From Raineyella antarctica (lineage in GTDB: Bacteria; Actinomycetota; Actinomycetes; Propionibacteriales; Propionibacteriaceae), in NCBI RefSeq assembly GCF_900092135.1, contig NZ_FMYF01000007.1, forward strand, positions 92,466-156,465: a stretch of DNA of 64,000 nucleotides. Reading direction: 5' to 3'. Below, one piece after another: positions 29,362 through 40,807 of this stretch (within the stretch, counting starts at the first letter, position 1; the number at the start of each line of letters is the position of its first letter). Both the position numbers and the translations under genes were made by a program. The notes under the pieces are model-generated. The model made no database searches. It was not told the DNA's origin and saw only the letters and a program-made list of their open reading frames with translations.

Positions 29362-29955
29362 ATGCCCAACCTGCCGATCGCCCGCCGGCGAGAGCTGCTG
29401 CTGGACGCCGGGGTGCGCGTGATCGCCCGCTCCGGGGTCGCGGCGGCCACCACCCGGGCCATCGTCAACGAGGCAGGCATGCCGTTGGCCTCGTTCCACT
29501 ACGCCTTCACCAACCACGAGGAGTTCCTGCTCCGGCTGATCGAGCGCCAGCTGGTCCCGGCGCCGTCCCCCGAGCCGACCGCCGACACGTTCCCCGAAGC
29601 CCTGGAGCAGTTCTTGGGCGAACTGCTCGTCCAGGACGCGGCGACCCAGGGCGTGGTGGCCGAACTGGCGATCTACGGCGTGTTGCGCGACGGGTTGCGG
29701 GAGGAGACGTCGCAGCGTCTGGCCGACTACGACCGACAGCTGGCCGACGGCCTCCAGCGGCTCGCGGACGACTTCGGGATGGAGTGGACCATCGCGCCGG
29801 AGCGGCTCGCCAAGCAGGTCAACGCGTGGCGGTTCGGGGCGGTGGTCCAGTCCGCGTACGCCCGCCGCGGCGCCTCGTACGTCCATGAGAGCGGGGCGAA
29901 GGAGTGCGCCATCCTGCTCGGTGGCACCGCGCGCCCCGCACGCGCCGCCTCCTGA
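29362..29955 (+). CDS. TetR-family transcriptional regulator
   Basis: A 197-residue regulator. The N-terminal helix-turn-helix is RELLLDAGVRVIARSGVAAATTRAIVNEAGMPLASFHYAF (residues ~9-48). The C-terminal ligand domain is diverse and gives no clue. ATG 29362 (MPNLPIARR) is preferred over the in-frame ATG at 29350 because GGAGG lies 5 bp before it. The 67 bp upstream include the AT-richer GTAAACTATCGACATACGTC stretch, which could be its own operator. Neighbours (ECF genes, dcd) do not betray a target. Confidence 0.88.
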   Translation: MPNLPIARRRELLLDAGVRVIARSGVAAATTRAIVNEAGMPLASFHYAFTNHEEFLLRLIERQLVPAPSPEPTADTFPEALEQFLGELLVQDAATQGVVAELAIYGVLRDGLREETSQRLADYDRQLADGLQRLADDFGMEWTIAPERLAKQVNAWRFGAVVQSAYARRGASYVHESGAKECAILLGGTARPARAAS

Positions 29956-29973
29956 CCGGACGGTCGGGTGACG

Positions 29974-30021
29974 CGGTCGATCCGGCAGCTCGGTCGATCC
30001 GGCAGCTCGGACGATCCGGCT
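29974..30021. repeat. 17-bp tandem repeat between TetR gene and dcd
   Basis: Unit CGGTCGATCCGGCAGCT is present twice exactly (29974-29990, 29991-30007) and then partially with changes. It falls in the 69-bp gap of convergent genes. Confidence 0.75.
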
Positions 30022-30024
30022 GGA

Positions 30025-30606
30025 TCAGTCGATCCGGGTGCGGTGGAAGTTCAGGTACGAGCGGCTCGGTGTCGGGCCGACCTGGCCCTGGTAGCGCGAT
30101 CCGGTCCGGTCCGAGCCGTACGGGGCCTCGGCCGGTGAGGAGAGCCGGAAGAAGCAGAGCTGGCCGATCTTCATGCCCGGCCACAGCTTGATCGGCAGCG
30201 TGGCGACGTTGGACAGCTCCAGGGTGACGTGACCGCTGAAGCCCGGGTCGACGAAGCCAGCGGTCGAGTGCGTCAGCAGGCCGAGCCGGCCCAGCGAGGA
30301 CTTGCCCTCCAGCCGCGCCGCCAGGTGCGTCGGCAGCGTGACGACCTCGTAGGTGGAGGCCAGCACGAACTCGCCCGGGTGCAGGATGAACGGCTCGTCG
30401 GGCCCCTCCGGCTCCACCATCCGGGTCAGCTCCGCCTGCTCCTCGGCGGGGTCGATGTTGGGATAGCGGTGGTTCTGGAAGATCCGGAAGTACTTGTCCA
30501 GACGTACGTCGACACTGGCGGGCTGGACCATCGCCGGGTCGAACGGGCTGAGGCCGATGGCACCGGCCTCGATTTCGGCGGAAATGTCGCGGTCCGACAG
30601 GAGCAT
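30025..30606 (-). CDS. dcd: Bifunctional dCTP deaminase/dUTPase
   Basis: A 193-residue enzyme converting dCTP to dUMP in two steps, or dCTP to d[15 protein letters not shown] at the start, the catalytic stretch [22 protein letters not shown] (about residues 105-126) with Arg and Ser-Ser, and the C-terminal [15 protein letters not shown], which closes over the nucleotide, are typical of actinobacterial Dcd. Length is as expected. A TATAGG box lies about 10 bp before the start, suggesting a very short 5' leader, but this is weak. Confidence 0.96.
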   Translation of the reverse strand: MLLSDRDISAEIEAGAIGLSPFDPAMVQPASVDVRLDKYFRIFQNHRYPNIDPAEEQAELTRMVEPEGPDEPFILHPGEFVLASTYEVVTLPTHLAARLEGKSSLGRLGLLTHSTAGFVDPGFSGHVTLELSNVATLPIKLWPGMKIGQLCFFRLSSPAEAPYGSDRTGSRYQGQVGPTPSRSYLNFHRTRID

Positions 30607-30748
30607 GGCACGACCCTATACCGAGCAGCCACGCCTGCCGCACGGCATACGGCGTACGGTCGCTGATCGCGCTGGTCTGCGGTCGGTCGCGCCGGCCTCT
30701 CGCTGTCCGGGCGGCGGCCGGGAGTGCGCGTCCGGTCGTCGAGGTCGG

Positions 30749-31993
30749 TCAGTCGAGGTCGGAGGTGCCGCGGCCGGGGCCGAGCCAGCGGGCGGGGTCG
30801 CGGATCACCCGGTCCAGGGCCACGTAAGCGGCGCCGGTGGCCCCGGGGGCCGCGGTGGCCGGGGCGAGCACGACCAGGGGCTTGGCCAGCGGGTCGGACA
30901 GGAGTCGGTGGCGCATCTCCTGCTCGACCGGCCCGGTCAGGTACTCCCCGATGACGGCGAGGTCACCGCCGAGGACGAGGGTCGGCATGTCGAGCAGGTT
31001 CACCACGCTCGCCAGCACCGATCCGAGCGCGTGCCCGGCAGCTCGCACCGCCTCGACGGCCAGCGGGTCACCGGCCCGGACCCGGGCGAGCAGGTCGTGG
31101 ATCGAGGCGCGCGGCGGCATCCCGGCGGCCAGCAGCAGGTGGTGGCGGCCCAGGTACTGCTCGAGACAGCCGTGCGAGCCGCAGCGGCAGGCCGGCCCGT
31201 TCGGGTCGACCGTCATGTGTCCGATCTCGCCGGCCCAGCCATGCGCACCGACGATCTCCCGACCGTCGAGCATCATGGCGGCGCCGACACCGATGTCACC
31301 GTGCAGGTAGATGAAGCTCGACCACGGCCCGGGGTGCCCGGGACGGGTCTGGGCCACGGTGCGGGCGGCGAGGTTGGCCGAGTTGCCGACGCTGAAGTCG
31401 ATCTCGGGGCCGAGCACCTCTTCCAGGTACGGGTAGGGGTCCACGTCGGTCCAGCCGAGGTTCGGCGCCACGAGCAGGCGTGCGGCCGACATGTCGACCA
31501 GCCCGGGCAGCGACAACGTCGCCCCGACCAGTACCTGGCCCGGGGCCATCTCGTCCAGGATCTCCTTGACCATGACGCCCAGGTGCCGCAGTGCCTTGGC
31601 CGGGTCGGACCCGGTCAGGTCCAGCTGGTCCAGGCTGTCGGCGAGCACCCTGCCGGACAGGTCGACCAAGCGGGCGGCGAGCAGACCGACGCCGACCTCC
31701 ATGCCCAGACCCACGTACGAGCCGCGGGCCGGGATGAGCGGGACCGCCGGGCGGCCGCGCCCGGAGACGCTGATCGCCGGCAGGGACTCGAGGATCCGCC
31801 CCTCGATCAGGGCGTCGACCAAGCGCGAGGACGTGGAGCGCGTCATGTGCGTCTCGTCGGCGAGCCGGGCCCGGGAGACCGGGTGGTCCTCGTCGCCGAA
31901 GGCGAACACGTGGCGAGTGATGAGCTCGAGGTTGGCTTCGCGGAGGGACCCCTGGCGGACTCCCAGGTCCACGCGGTGGCGTTGTCGGGGCAT
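30749..31993 (-). CDS. ROK-family transcriptional regulator
   Basis: A 414-residue regulator or kinase of the ROK family. The N-terminal winged helix (RQGSLREANLELITRHVF..., about residues 12-75) marks it as NagC/XylR-type. The sugar-kinase domain has GLGMEVGVG and the zinc site GPACRCGSHGCLEQYLG (about residues 270-290). Glycine/Asp residues for ATP binding are partly retained, so sugar binding with or without kinase activity is possible. It precedes no obvious sugar operon; the FHA gene lies just upstream (3 bp between the stop of FHA and its start), so all may be one transcript. Confidence 0.88.
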   Translation of the reverse strand: MPRQRHRVDLGVRQGSLREANLELITRHVFAFGDEDHPVSRARLADETHMTRSTSSRLVDALIEGRILESLPAISVSGRGRPAVPLIPARGSYVGLGMEVGVGLLAARLVDLSGRVLADSLDQLDLTGSDPAKALRHLGVMVKEILDEMAPGQVLVGATLSLPGLVDMSAARLLVAPNLGWTDVDPYPYLEEVLGPEIDFSVGNSANLAARTVAQTRPGHPGPWSSFIYLHGDIGVGAAMMLDGREIVGAHGWAGEIGHMTVDPNGPACRCGSHGCLEQYLGRHHLLLAAGMPPRASIHDLLARVRAGDPLAVEAVRAAGHALGSVLASVVNLLDMPTLVLGGDLAVIGEYLTGPVEQEMRHRLLSDPLAKPLVVLAPATAAPGATGAAYVALDRVIRDPARWLGPGRGTSDLD

Positions 31994-31996
31994 GCG

Positions 31997-33844
31997 TCAG
32001 GCGCGATCGATCAGGATCGTCACGCCGTCACCGAGGTCGAGGATCCACCCGGGCTGGACCGCGACGGGCTCGCCGGGCACCAGCTGGTGGCGCTGGCCGG
32101 CGAGCGAGGGATCACCGCCGACCGGGCCGGTGATCAGCACGGTGCCGTTGGTCGAGTGCAGGTCGGTGACCTGGACCGTACGTCCGACCGGCTCGACCTT
32201 CACGTGGGTGCGGCTGATGTCGTGCGAGGGGCTCGGCACGGTCATCAGCTTGGGGACCCCGGTGCCGCCGGCCTTGCCCGCGTTGGGGGCCCGGCCGATC
32301 AGCACGATCCGGTCGACGGTCACCGGCGCACCGGTGATCGGCCGCAGGATCGCCATCACTGGCGCGGTGGCCTCGTGGGGGCGCTCCTCCTGGGGCTGCT
32401 CCCGGTGGGCCTCGTGGCCGGCAGCACTCGCGCCGGCACCGGAGGCTGCGGCGCCGATGAGCCCGGTGCCGGACACGCCGGCGGGTCCGGCCGGTTGCGC
32501 CGCTCCGGACCGATCGGCGGGAGCGGACGGGCCGGGCTGGGTGGCTCCGGGCGCAGTGGGGCCGGGCGCGGCCGGGGTCTCGATCGGGACGGACGGGCCG
32601 GTCGCCCCGTCCGGGACGTCGAGCAGTTCAGTGGCTGCCATCGGCCCGGTGGCGTCGGCGTCATGGTCGGATCCGGGCGCGCCGGAGGGGACGTCGAGCA
32701 GTTGGGTAGCCGAGTCGGGGCCGGTTCGGCCCGTGTCGGTGGCGGGACGGTTCCACACCGGCGCGGCCTGCGGTTGCTGCGCCAGCGAGGCGTCCATGTC
32801 CTCGGCGGCGGCGTCATCGGGGTCGATGCGAGCCTGGGAGCCGGTGCCTCCGACCTGTCGTTCGTCCCAGGTCTGCGGCTCGTCGTCCCAGGCGGCGGGT
32901 ACGGCGGCCAGCTCGGCCGTCCGCGGCTCGTCGTCGGCGGGGTAGGCACCGGTCTCGGCCGGGTGGGAACCGTGGTGGTGCACCACCGAGGGCTCGTCGG
33001 ACTCGGGGTGCACCGGGTCGTACACCTGGCCGTGCGGGTGCTCGGGCTCGTGTCCACCGGGGTGTTCCACGCCCGCCGGACCAGCGGCACCAGCAGCACC
33101 AGCAGCACCAGCAGCACCAGCAGCACCAGCAGCACCAGCAGCACCAGCAGCGATACCCGCGGCCAGGCCGCCGGCGGCGAGGGCTGCGGCAGCGCCGGCA
33201 GCAGCACCAGACCCGGCAGCAGGTCCCGCAGCAGCTCCGGCAGGGGCAGCCCAGCCGGACGTGTCGTGGCGCGGCGCCTCGGTCCTGGCCGGCTCGACCA
33301 CCGACGCACGCGGCGCGGCGGGCGGGCTCTTCACCAGGCGCTCGGCGGAGGTCTCGACCACCAGGGATCCGACCCGTGCCGCGCCGACCACCAGCGGCAG
33401 GTGCAGGACGTCGTCGCCGGCGGGAGCCTCGTCGGACGGCACGATCGCGACCGTACGGACGTCACCGAGGCCGACCTCGTTCCACGTCCGGACGCCCTCG
33501 CCGCTGGCGATCACGTCACCGGTGGCCGGGTCGACGACCCGGAGGCGACCGCGGACGAGGCTGTGCATCGAGCCCGCGTCCCAGAACAGCGCGACCATGT
33601 CGGGCATCTCGGTCACGCCGGCGCGACCGAGCTCGGCCACGAGGTCATCGATCGACGCGGTCGGGACGATGGACTCCCAGAGGCGGGTGAGGAAACGGCC
33701 GGCGCGCGCGGGGGCGGGCGGCATCACCACCAGGGCGTCGGGGCCGGCGAGCGCGACCCATTCCCCGGGGGCGTACGTGACACGCCACGTACCGATCGGC
33801 TCGGTGGACTCCTGGCTTGCGGCCTGCGGGCCCTGAATGTTCAT
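31997..33844 (-). CDS. FHA-domain protein with low-complexity Ala/Gly/Pro linker
   Basis: A 615-residue protein. Residues 1-170 form a compact N-terminal domain of unknown type (GTWRVTYAPGEWVALAGPDAL...). Residues ~180-480 are Ala/Gly/Pro- and acidic-rich, including a run of GAA units. The C-terminal FHA domain (about 490-615) carries GRAP, SHDISRTHVKV and DLHSTNGT, the phosphothreonine-binding residues Arg, Ser and Asn. FHA domains dock phosphorylated proteins. Its ATG overlaps the PP2C gene by 4 bp; no kinase gene is adjacent. The nearest kinase-like protein is at 51.8-53.3 kb. Confidence 0.87.
   Translation of the reverse strand: MNIQGPQAASQESTEPIGTWRVTYAPGEWVALAGPDALVVMPPAPARAGRFLTRLWESIVPTASIDDLVAELGRAGVTEMPDMVALFWDAGSMHSLVRGRLRVVDPATGDVIASGEGVRTWNEVGLGDVRTVAIVPSDEAPAGDDVLHLPLVVGAARVGSLVVETSAERLVKSPPAAPRASVVEPARTEAPRHDTSGWAAPAGAAAGPAAGSGAAAGAAAALAAGGLAAGIAAGAAGAAGAAGAAGAAGAAGAAGPAGVEHPGGHEPEHPHGQVYDPVHPESDEPSVVHHHGSHPAETGAYPADDEPRTAELAAVPAAWDDEPQTWDERQVGGTGSQARIDPDDAAAEDMDASLAQQPQAAPVWNRPATDTGRTGPDSATQLLDVPSGAPGSDHDADATGPMAATELLDVPDGATGPSVPIETPAAPGPTAPGATQPGPSAPADRSGAAQPAGPAGVSGTGLIGAAASGAGASAAGHEAHREQPQEERPHEATAPVMAILRPITGAPVTVDRIVLIGRAPNAGKAGGTGVPKLMTVPSPSHDISRTHVKVEPVGRTVQVTDLHSTNGTVLITGPVGGDPSLAGQRHQLVPGEPVAVQPGWILDLGDGVTILIDRA
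33081..33150. repeat. 9-bp microsatellite inside the FHA gene
   Basis: AGCACCAGC is repeated about seven times, coding for Gly-Ala-Ala units on the minus strand. As the unit is a multiple of three, copy-number changes alter linker length and not the frame. Confidence 0.85.
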
Positions 33845-34569
33845 CGCCCATCCCCTACGTCGACAACTACGACTGACACATTGTCACGTGCACCGTAACC
33901 CAAGGCACCCTCAAGAAGGGTCTGACAGGCCGTAGCAGGGGGCTGCGGACCGAGGAGGACGGCCTCGATCTCAGCCATCGGGACGGCGTTCACCAGCCCG
34001 TCGCTGCACAGCATCAATCGCTGGCCCGGTTCGAACGGCAGCAGCCACACGTCGCTCTCGGACTCCTGCTCCGACCCCATCGCGCGGGTGATCACGTTGC
34101 GCAGCGGCGTCTTTTCCGCCTCCTCGGGGTCGAGGACGCCGGCGTCGATCATCTCCTGCACCAGCGAGTGGTCGACGGTGACCTGCCGGACCCGGCGCCG
34201 CCCGTCCTCCTCGTGGACCAGGTAGCAGCGCGAGTCACCGACGTTCAGCACCATCCAGAGGTCGGTGTCGTCCACCCGGACCACGACCAGCGCACACAAG
34301 GTGCTGCCGGCGCCGGGGTTCTCGTCGTGCAGGCCCACAACGCGCCGATGCGCGGCCTTCACGACGGCCGCCACCTCCTCCACGTCGACGGCGCGGCCGA
34401 CGAGCGTACGGAACTCCTCGACGATCGCCTGGCTGGCCAGCGCACCCCCGGCCTGGCCACCGATACCATCCGCGACGAGGAACACCGGAGGGTCGGCCAG
34501 CACCGAATCCTGGTTCTCGGCCCGGACGGTTCCCTTGTCGGTCAGTACGGCGTAGGTGAGCGTCTCCAC
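33841..34569 (-). CDS. PP2C-family Ser/Thr protein phosphatase
   Basis: A 242-residue metal-dependent phosphatase (PstP/Stp type but soluble). Metal-binding motifs are all present: RAENQDS (residues 16-22), DGIGGQAGG (34-42), NVGDSRCYL (~108), SDGLVNAVP (~190) and ARDNVSVVVVD near the end. The size equals the catalytic core alone, with no transmembrane extension. It is translationally coupled to the FHA protein, so it probably controls phosphorylation read by that FHA domain. Confidence 0.93.
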   Translation of the reverse strand: METLTYAVLTDKGTVRAENQDSVLADPPVFLVADGIGGQAGGALASQAIVEEFRTLVGRAVDVEEVAAVVKAAHRRVVGLHDENPGAGSTLCALVVVRVDDTDLWMVLNVGDSRCYLVHEEDGRRRVRQVTVDHSLVQEMIDAGVLDPEEAEKTPLRNVITRAMGSEQESESDVWLLPFEPGQRLMLCSDGLVNAVPMAEIEAVLLGPQPPATACQTLLEGALGYGARDNVSVVVVDVGDGR

Positions 34570-34660
34570 GCCTGTGATCCTAGTGAGACCGGTTCCATCG
34601 GGCGGACCCGGTCCCCGGGCGCAACCGGATCGTCACACCCAAGGGGTCCCGGACGTGCAT

Positions 34661-34693
34661 CGGCCGGCCCGGGCGCATCGCCCGGACCGGCCG
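34661..34693 (-). terminator. Hairpin downstream of ppdK
   Basis: Arms CGGCCGGCCCGGGCG (34661-34675) and CGCCCGGACCGGCCG (34679-34693) pair with one mismatch around the 3-bp loop CAT. It lies 49 bp beyond the ppdK stop on the minus strand. Confidence 0.6.
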
Positions 34694-34741
34694 CTACAGC
34701 GTTCGGACCACCCGTACGGGTCGGCCCGGTTCAGGCCAGGA

Positions 34742-37396
<2,655 letters not shown>

Positions 37397-37505
37397 CAAA
37401 CTTCTCCTCTTCTGTGCCGAACCCCTCTGTCCGGCAAGTCGGGTTCCGGTGGTCAACCGGAGGGAGCATCCTCGTGGGATGCGGACCATACCCGTTGCCG
37501 GGAGT

Positions 37506-38426
37506 TCAGGTGGGGGGTTTCGCCGAGGCGCGGGGCGTGGCCCGCGGCTCACCGGCGATCTCCCTGAGGTGGGCGCCGGCCTGGAGGGCGCGGCGCTCGA
37601 CGGTCTCGATGATCTTGGCGGCGCTCTCCTCCAGGGCGACCGAGGTGGTGTTCATCACCACGGCCCCGAGCCGGCGCTGCAGCGCCACGATCTGGTCGAC
37701 CTCGTCGTACACCCGGGCCAGGTCGGCGTAGCCGTCCTTGCGGTTGCGCAGGCCGGTGCCCTGGCCGAGGCGTCCCACCCGCTCCTTGCGGATCTCGACC
37801 AGCCGCTCCGGGTCCATGGTCAGCCCGACCAGCCGCCAGCGGTCGACCGCGGCAAGCTGCGCGGGCGGGTCGATGCCGAGCACGAGCGGGACGTTGGCGG
37901 TCCGGTAGCCGAGGTAGCCCAGGTACATCGACAGCGGTGTCTTGCCGCTGCGCGAGGCACCGAGCAGGACGATGTCCGCGCTCCTCAACCCCTCGAGGTG
38001 CTGGCCGTCGTCGTGCTGGATGACGTAGTGCATGGCGCCGATCCGGGTGAAGTAGTCCGCCTCCACCCCGACCGGGCGCATCGGGACCAGGTCGGCTTCG
38101 GTCCCGGTGATCTCCTCGATACTGCGCAGGGTGGGGCCGAGCAGGTCGGAGTGTCGTACGCCCATCTCGTCGCAGGCCCGGTTCACCAGGTCGCGCAGGT
38201 CGGGATTGACCAGGGTGGTGAGGACGATCCGGTCGTGCGGGCGGCCCTTCAGGCTCTCCACCGCCGACAGCACGCCCTCCACCGAGGTGATCCGGGGATG
38301 GCGGATGATCCGGAACCGGCGCGACGGGAACTGCGCCTGTGCCGCGCGGGCAAGGCGAGCCGCCGTCTCTCCCGTGGAGTCGGCAATGACATGAACTTCA
38401 AGGACTTCCCCCGCCACGAGGAGCAC
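37506..38426 (-). CDS. ppsR: Pyruvate phosphate dikinase regulatory protein (kinase/pyrophosphorylase, DUF299)
   Basis: A 306-residue bifunctional regulator that inactivates and reactivates PPDK (or PEP synthase) by ADP-dependent phosphorylation and phosphate-dependent dephosphorylation of the active-site Thr. VHVIADSTGETAARLARA starts the family domain and GASRSGKTPLSMYLG is the P-loop. There is no ATG: GTG 38426 is the first start with a purine-rich GGCGGGGG upstream; GTG 38417 is an alternative closer to the family N-terminus. It lies 109 bp upstream of ppdK on the same strand. Confidence 0.92.
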   Translation of the reverse strand: MLLVAGEVLEVHVIADSTGETAARLARAAQAQFPSRRFRIIRHPRITSVEGVLSAVESLKGRPHDRIVLTTLVNPDLRDLVNRACDEMGVRHSDLLGPTLRSIEEITGTEADLVPMRPVGVEADYFTRIGAMHYVIQHDDGQHLEGLRSADIVLLGASRSGKTPLSMYLGYLGYRTANVPLVLGIDPPAQLAAVDRWRLVGLTMDPERLVEIRKERVGRLGQGTGLRNRKDGYADLARVYDEVDQIVALQRRLGAVVMNTTSVALEESAAKIIETVERRALQAGAHLREIAGEPRATPRASAKPPT

Positions 38427-38613
38427 ACTAGCCCCCGCCGGTGAAGGATCGCGGGGGCAGGTCCGCACCGTTCCGCAACCGGGGACAACGAAGCGGAATT
38501 CCGACCACCTGCTGAGACGGCGGCCCATCGGGTGCCGGAGTCCGGGACGCGTCCCGCTGCCCGGCACGGACGTCCGGGCCGCCGGCTGTGGCCGGGACCA
38601 CTAGGCTCGGGGA

Positions 38614-39720
38614 ATGCACAAGCTCGACGCGGTAGACGACCTGATCCTCGACGAAGCCCTCACGGTCGATCCCGCGGAGTCGGGGGACGCGTCCGAGGAG
38701 GACGCGTTCGGGTCCGGCGAGGACACCGACGAGGCCGGGTCCGGCGAGGACCTCGCCGACGCCCCGGTGCTGGTCCTGGAGGCCCCGGCCGTCGCGGCCG
38801 AGCTGGCCGGCCAGGGACGTACGGTCCTGCACCGTTCCGACCAGCTCGAGGACGAGGCCGACGTACCGGCCGAACTGCTGGAGTCCTGGGACGACCCGCG
38901 GCTGGCCGAGGTCCGGCTGGTCCTGCTGCGCCTGCCGGCCAACCTGAACGCGCTAGACGAGCTGGCCGAACTCGTCGCCACCCACTGCCACCCCGAGGTC
39001 AGGCTGGTCGCCGGCGCGCGGGTCAAGCACATGACTCGCGGGATGAACGACGTGCTGGCCGCCCACTTCGGCGAGGTCCGGGCCAGCCTGGGCGTACGCA
39101 AGTGCCGGGTGCTGCACGCCGCCGGCGCCCTGCCCGACGCCCGCGGGACGCAACCGACCTGGCCCCGGGAGGCGGCCCTGGAGGAGTTCGGGCTGACCGT
39201 GCTGTCCCATGGCGCCACCTTCGCCGGGAACAAGCTCGACCTCGGCACCCGCCTGCTGCTCGGCCAGGTCGCCGACCTGAGGCCCGCCCCCGGCGCGGAC
39301 CGGGCGGTCGACCTGGGCTCGGGATCGGGCATCCTCGCCACTGTCCTGGCCCGCAACGGCTGGCAGGTCACCGGGGTGGACTCCTCCCGTGCGGCCGTCG
39401 CCGCCACCGCGGCCACCGCCGCGGCGAACCGGGCCACTGTCGAGGTCCTCCGCACCGATGCCCTCACCGACTGGTCGGCCGCCGACCTGGACCTGGTCGT
39501 CTGCAACCCGCCCTTCCACGTCGGCTCGGCCAAGGACTCCTCCCCGGCGTTCCGGATGATCGCCTCCGCCGCCCACGCCCTGCGGCCGGGAGGTGAGCTG
39601 TGGTGCGTCTACAACGCGCACCTGCCCTACCTGCCGGCGCTGCGCCGCGACGTCGGCCCCTCCGAGGTCGTGGCCCGCGACCGCAGCTACATCGTCACCC
39701 GCAGCACACGGGAGTCCTGA
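38614..39720 (+). CDS. RsmC/RlmG-like class I methyltransferase
   Basis: A 368-residue protein. The C-terminal half is a Rossmann-fold SAM methyltransferase with DLGSGSGILATVLARNG (motif I, about residue 230) and the substrate motif VVCNPPFHVG, characteristic of N2-guanine rRNA methyltransferases (RsmC/RlmG). The N-terminal half is a degenerate domain with acidic stretch (residues 12-50). This two-domain layout fits 16S/23S rRNA guanine-N2 methyltransferases; the exact nucleotide cannot be assigned. ATG is 11 bp after a CACTAGG element. A 14-bp palindrome CGGGACGCGTCCCG sits at 38543-38556 upstream. Confidence 0.85.
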   Translation: MHKLDAVDDLILDEALTVDPAESGDASEEDAFGSGEDTDEAGSGEDLADAPVLVLEAPAVAAELAGQGRTVLHRSDQLEDEADVPAELLESWDDPRLAEVRLVLLRLPANLNALDELAELVATHCHPEVRLVAGARVKHMTRGMNDVLAAHFGEVRASLGVRKCRVLHAAGALPDARGTQPTWPREAALEEFGLTVLSHGATFAGNKLDLGTRLLLGQVADLRPAPGADRAVDLGSGSGILATVLARNGWQVTGVDSSRAAVAATAATAAANRATVEVLRTDALTDWSAADLDLVVCNPPFHVGSAKDSSPAFRMIASAAHALRPGGELWCVYNAHLPYLPALRRDVGPSEVVARDRSYIVTRSTRES

Positions 39721-39761
39721 CCCGCGTCCGGACCGTTGGACCGGTCGTGTTGAATTGCGAC

Positions 39762-40604
39762 GTGAGTTCCGTGTCTTTCCAGCCCGCCACCCCCGCACCC
39801 GTACGCAAGCAACGGGGGCACCACCGGACCAGCGGCTGGGTACCCAACCAGCACGGCGCCTGGGCCATGGTGATCGTGCCCTGGGTGCTGGGCACCTGGC
39901 TGCGCTTCCACCAGGGCCGCGGCGCCGCGTACGCCCTGGTACTGGGCCTGTTCTGGTTGGTCGGCTACTTCACCTTCCATGCGACCTCGGTCTGGCTGAA
40001 GTCGCGCCGCCAGGCCCGGTACCGGCGCCCGGTGCTGGTCTACGGCGCGATCACCGCGGCCCTGGGCCTGCTGACCTGGGCCCTCGCCGGGGTGGCCCTG
40101 GCCTGGTGGGTGGTCCCGTTCGTCCCGGTGCTCGCCGTGGCGCTGGCCCTGGCCGCCTCCCGCCACGAGCGGGCCCTGGTCGGTGGCCTGCTCACGGTCG
40201 CGGCCGCCTGCCTGGTCGTGCTGGTCGCGGCGTACGCATCGCCGGCCGAGGTCCCGTCCTCCGACGGCACGGCGGTCGGCCTGGCGCTGGCGTGCCTCGG
40301 CTACTTCGGCGGCACGGTCTTCTTCGTGAAGTCGATGATCCGCGAACGCGGCAATGCCGGCTTCCTGGCGATGTCGGTCGGCTGGCACGTGGCAGTGCTG
40401 GCCGCGGCCGTGGTGGCGAGCCTGCTCACCGGCTTCCCCTGGGCGTGGGCGGTCCTGTTCGCGATCCTGGTCGTACGATCCCTCGCCCTGCCGCTGGTCG
40501 GACCGATGCGGACCGACGGCCTGCGGTTCACGCCCAAGCAGCTCGGCCTGGCCGAGGGTGTCTTCTCGCTCGCGCTGATGGTGATCGCGTTCACGACCTC
40601 GTAG
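39762..40604 (+). CDS. YwiC-like family membrane protein
   Basis: A 280-residue protein with about eight to nine hydrophobic helices and the NQHGAWAM motif near the N-terminus (residue ~28), which identifies the YwiC-like family. Family function unknown. GTG at 39762 is chosen from several alternatives (another GTG at 39771) since no ATG occurs before the conserved start; upstream bases lack a clear ribosome-binding site. It follows the methyltransferase by 41 bp. Confidence 0.75.
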   Translation: MSSVSFQPATPAPVRKQRGHHRTSGWVPNQHGAWAMVIVPWVLGTWLRFHQGRGAAYALVLGLFWLVGYFTFHATSVWLKSRRQARYRRPVLVYGAITAALGLLTWALAGVALAWWVVPFVPVLAVALALAASRHERALVGGLLTVAAACLVVLVAAYASPAEVPSSDGTAVGLALACLGYFGGTVFFVKSMIRERGNAGFLAMSVGWHVAVLAAAVVASLLTGFPWAWAVLFAILVVRSLALPLVGPMRTDGLRFTPKQLGLAEGVFSLALMVIAFTTS

Positions 40605-40654
40605 AGGCGCCCGGAGGAACGACGATTTCGAGTGAGCCACCCCACACTGGTAAC

Positions 40655-40775
40655 GTGGTGGAGTCCGTGAGGGAGTATCCGCAACACACCACACGTCAGC
40701 ACGTCGGCCCCGATGGGCCCGACCGGGTGGTGCGGCCTGGCCCCGAGGGGTGAGGCGGAGAGACTTGCGAGGCGA
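40655..40775 (+). ncRNA. Probable yybP-ykoY (manganese) riboswitch
   Basis: In the 203-bp leader of terC, GGGAGTATCCGCAACAC (40671-40687), CACGTCAGCACGTC and then GGAGAGACTTGCGAGG (40758-40773) recall the GGGGAGUA...GUCAACA...GAGACC...GC core of yybP-ykoY RNAs, which are known upstream of TerC-type genes. Also, GGAGTCC at 40660-40666 could pair with GGACTCC at 40797-40803 around the ribosome-binding site. No covariance test was possible. Confidence 0.55.
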
Positions 40776-40807
40776 CTTCTGTCGACTCCTTGGAAGGACT
40801 CCCACCC

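Noticed and set aside
33081..33150. Possible CRISPR-like repeats
   Set aside because: Units are 9 bp with no unique spacers, lie within a coding gene, and no cas genes are present.
30494..33898. Plus-strand frame of over 1100 codons opposite dcd, ROK and FHA genes
   Set aside because: Low complexity with Ser-Thr repeats from the microsatellite; three well recognised genes occupy the opposite strand.
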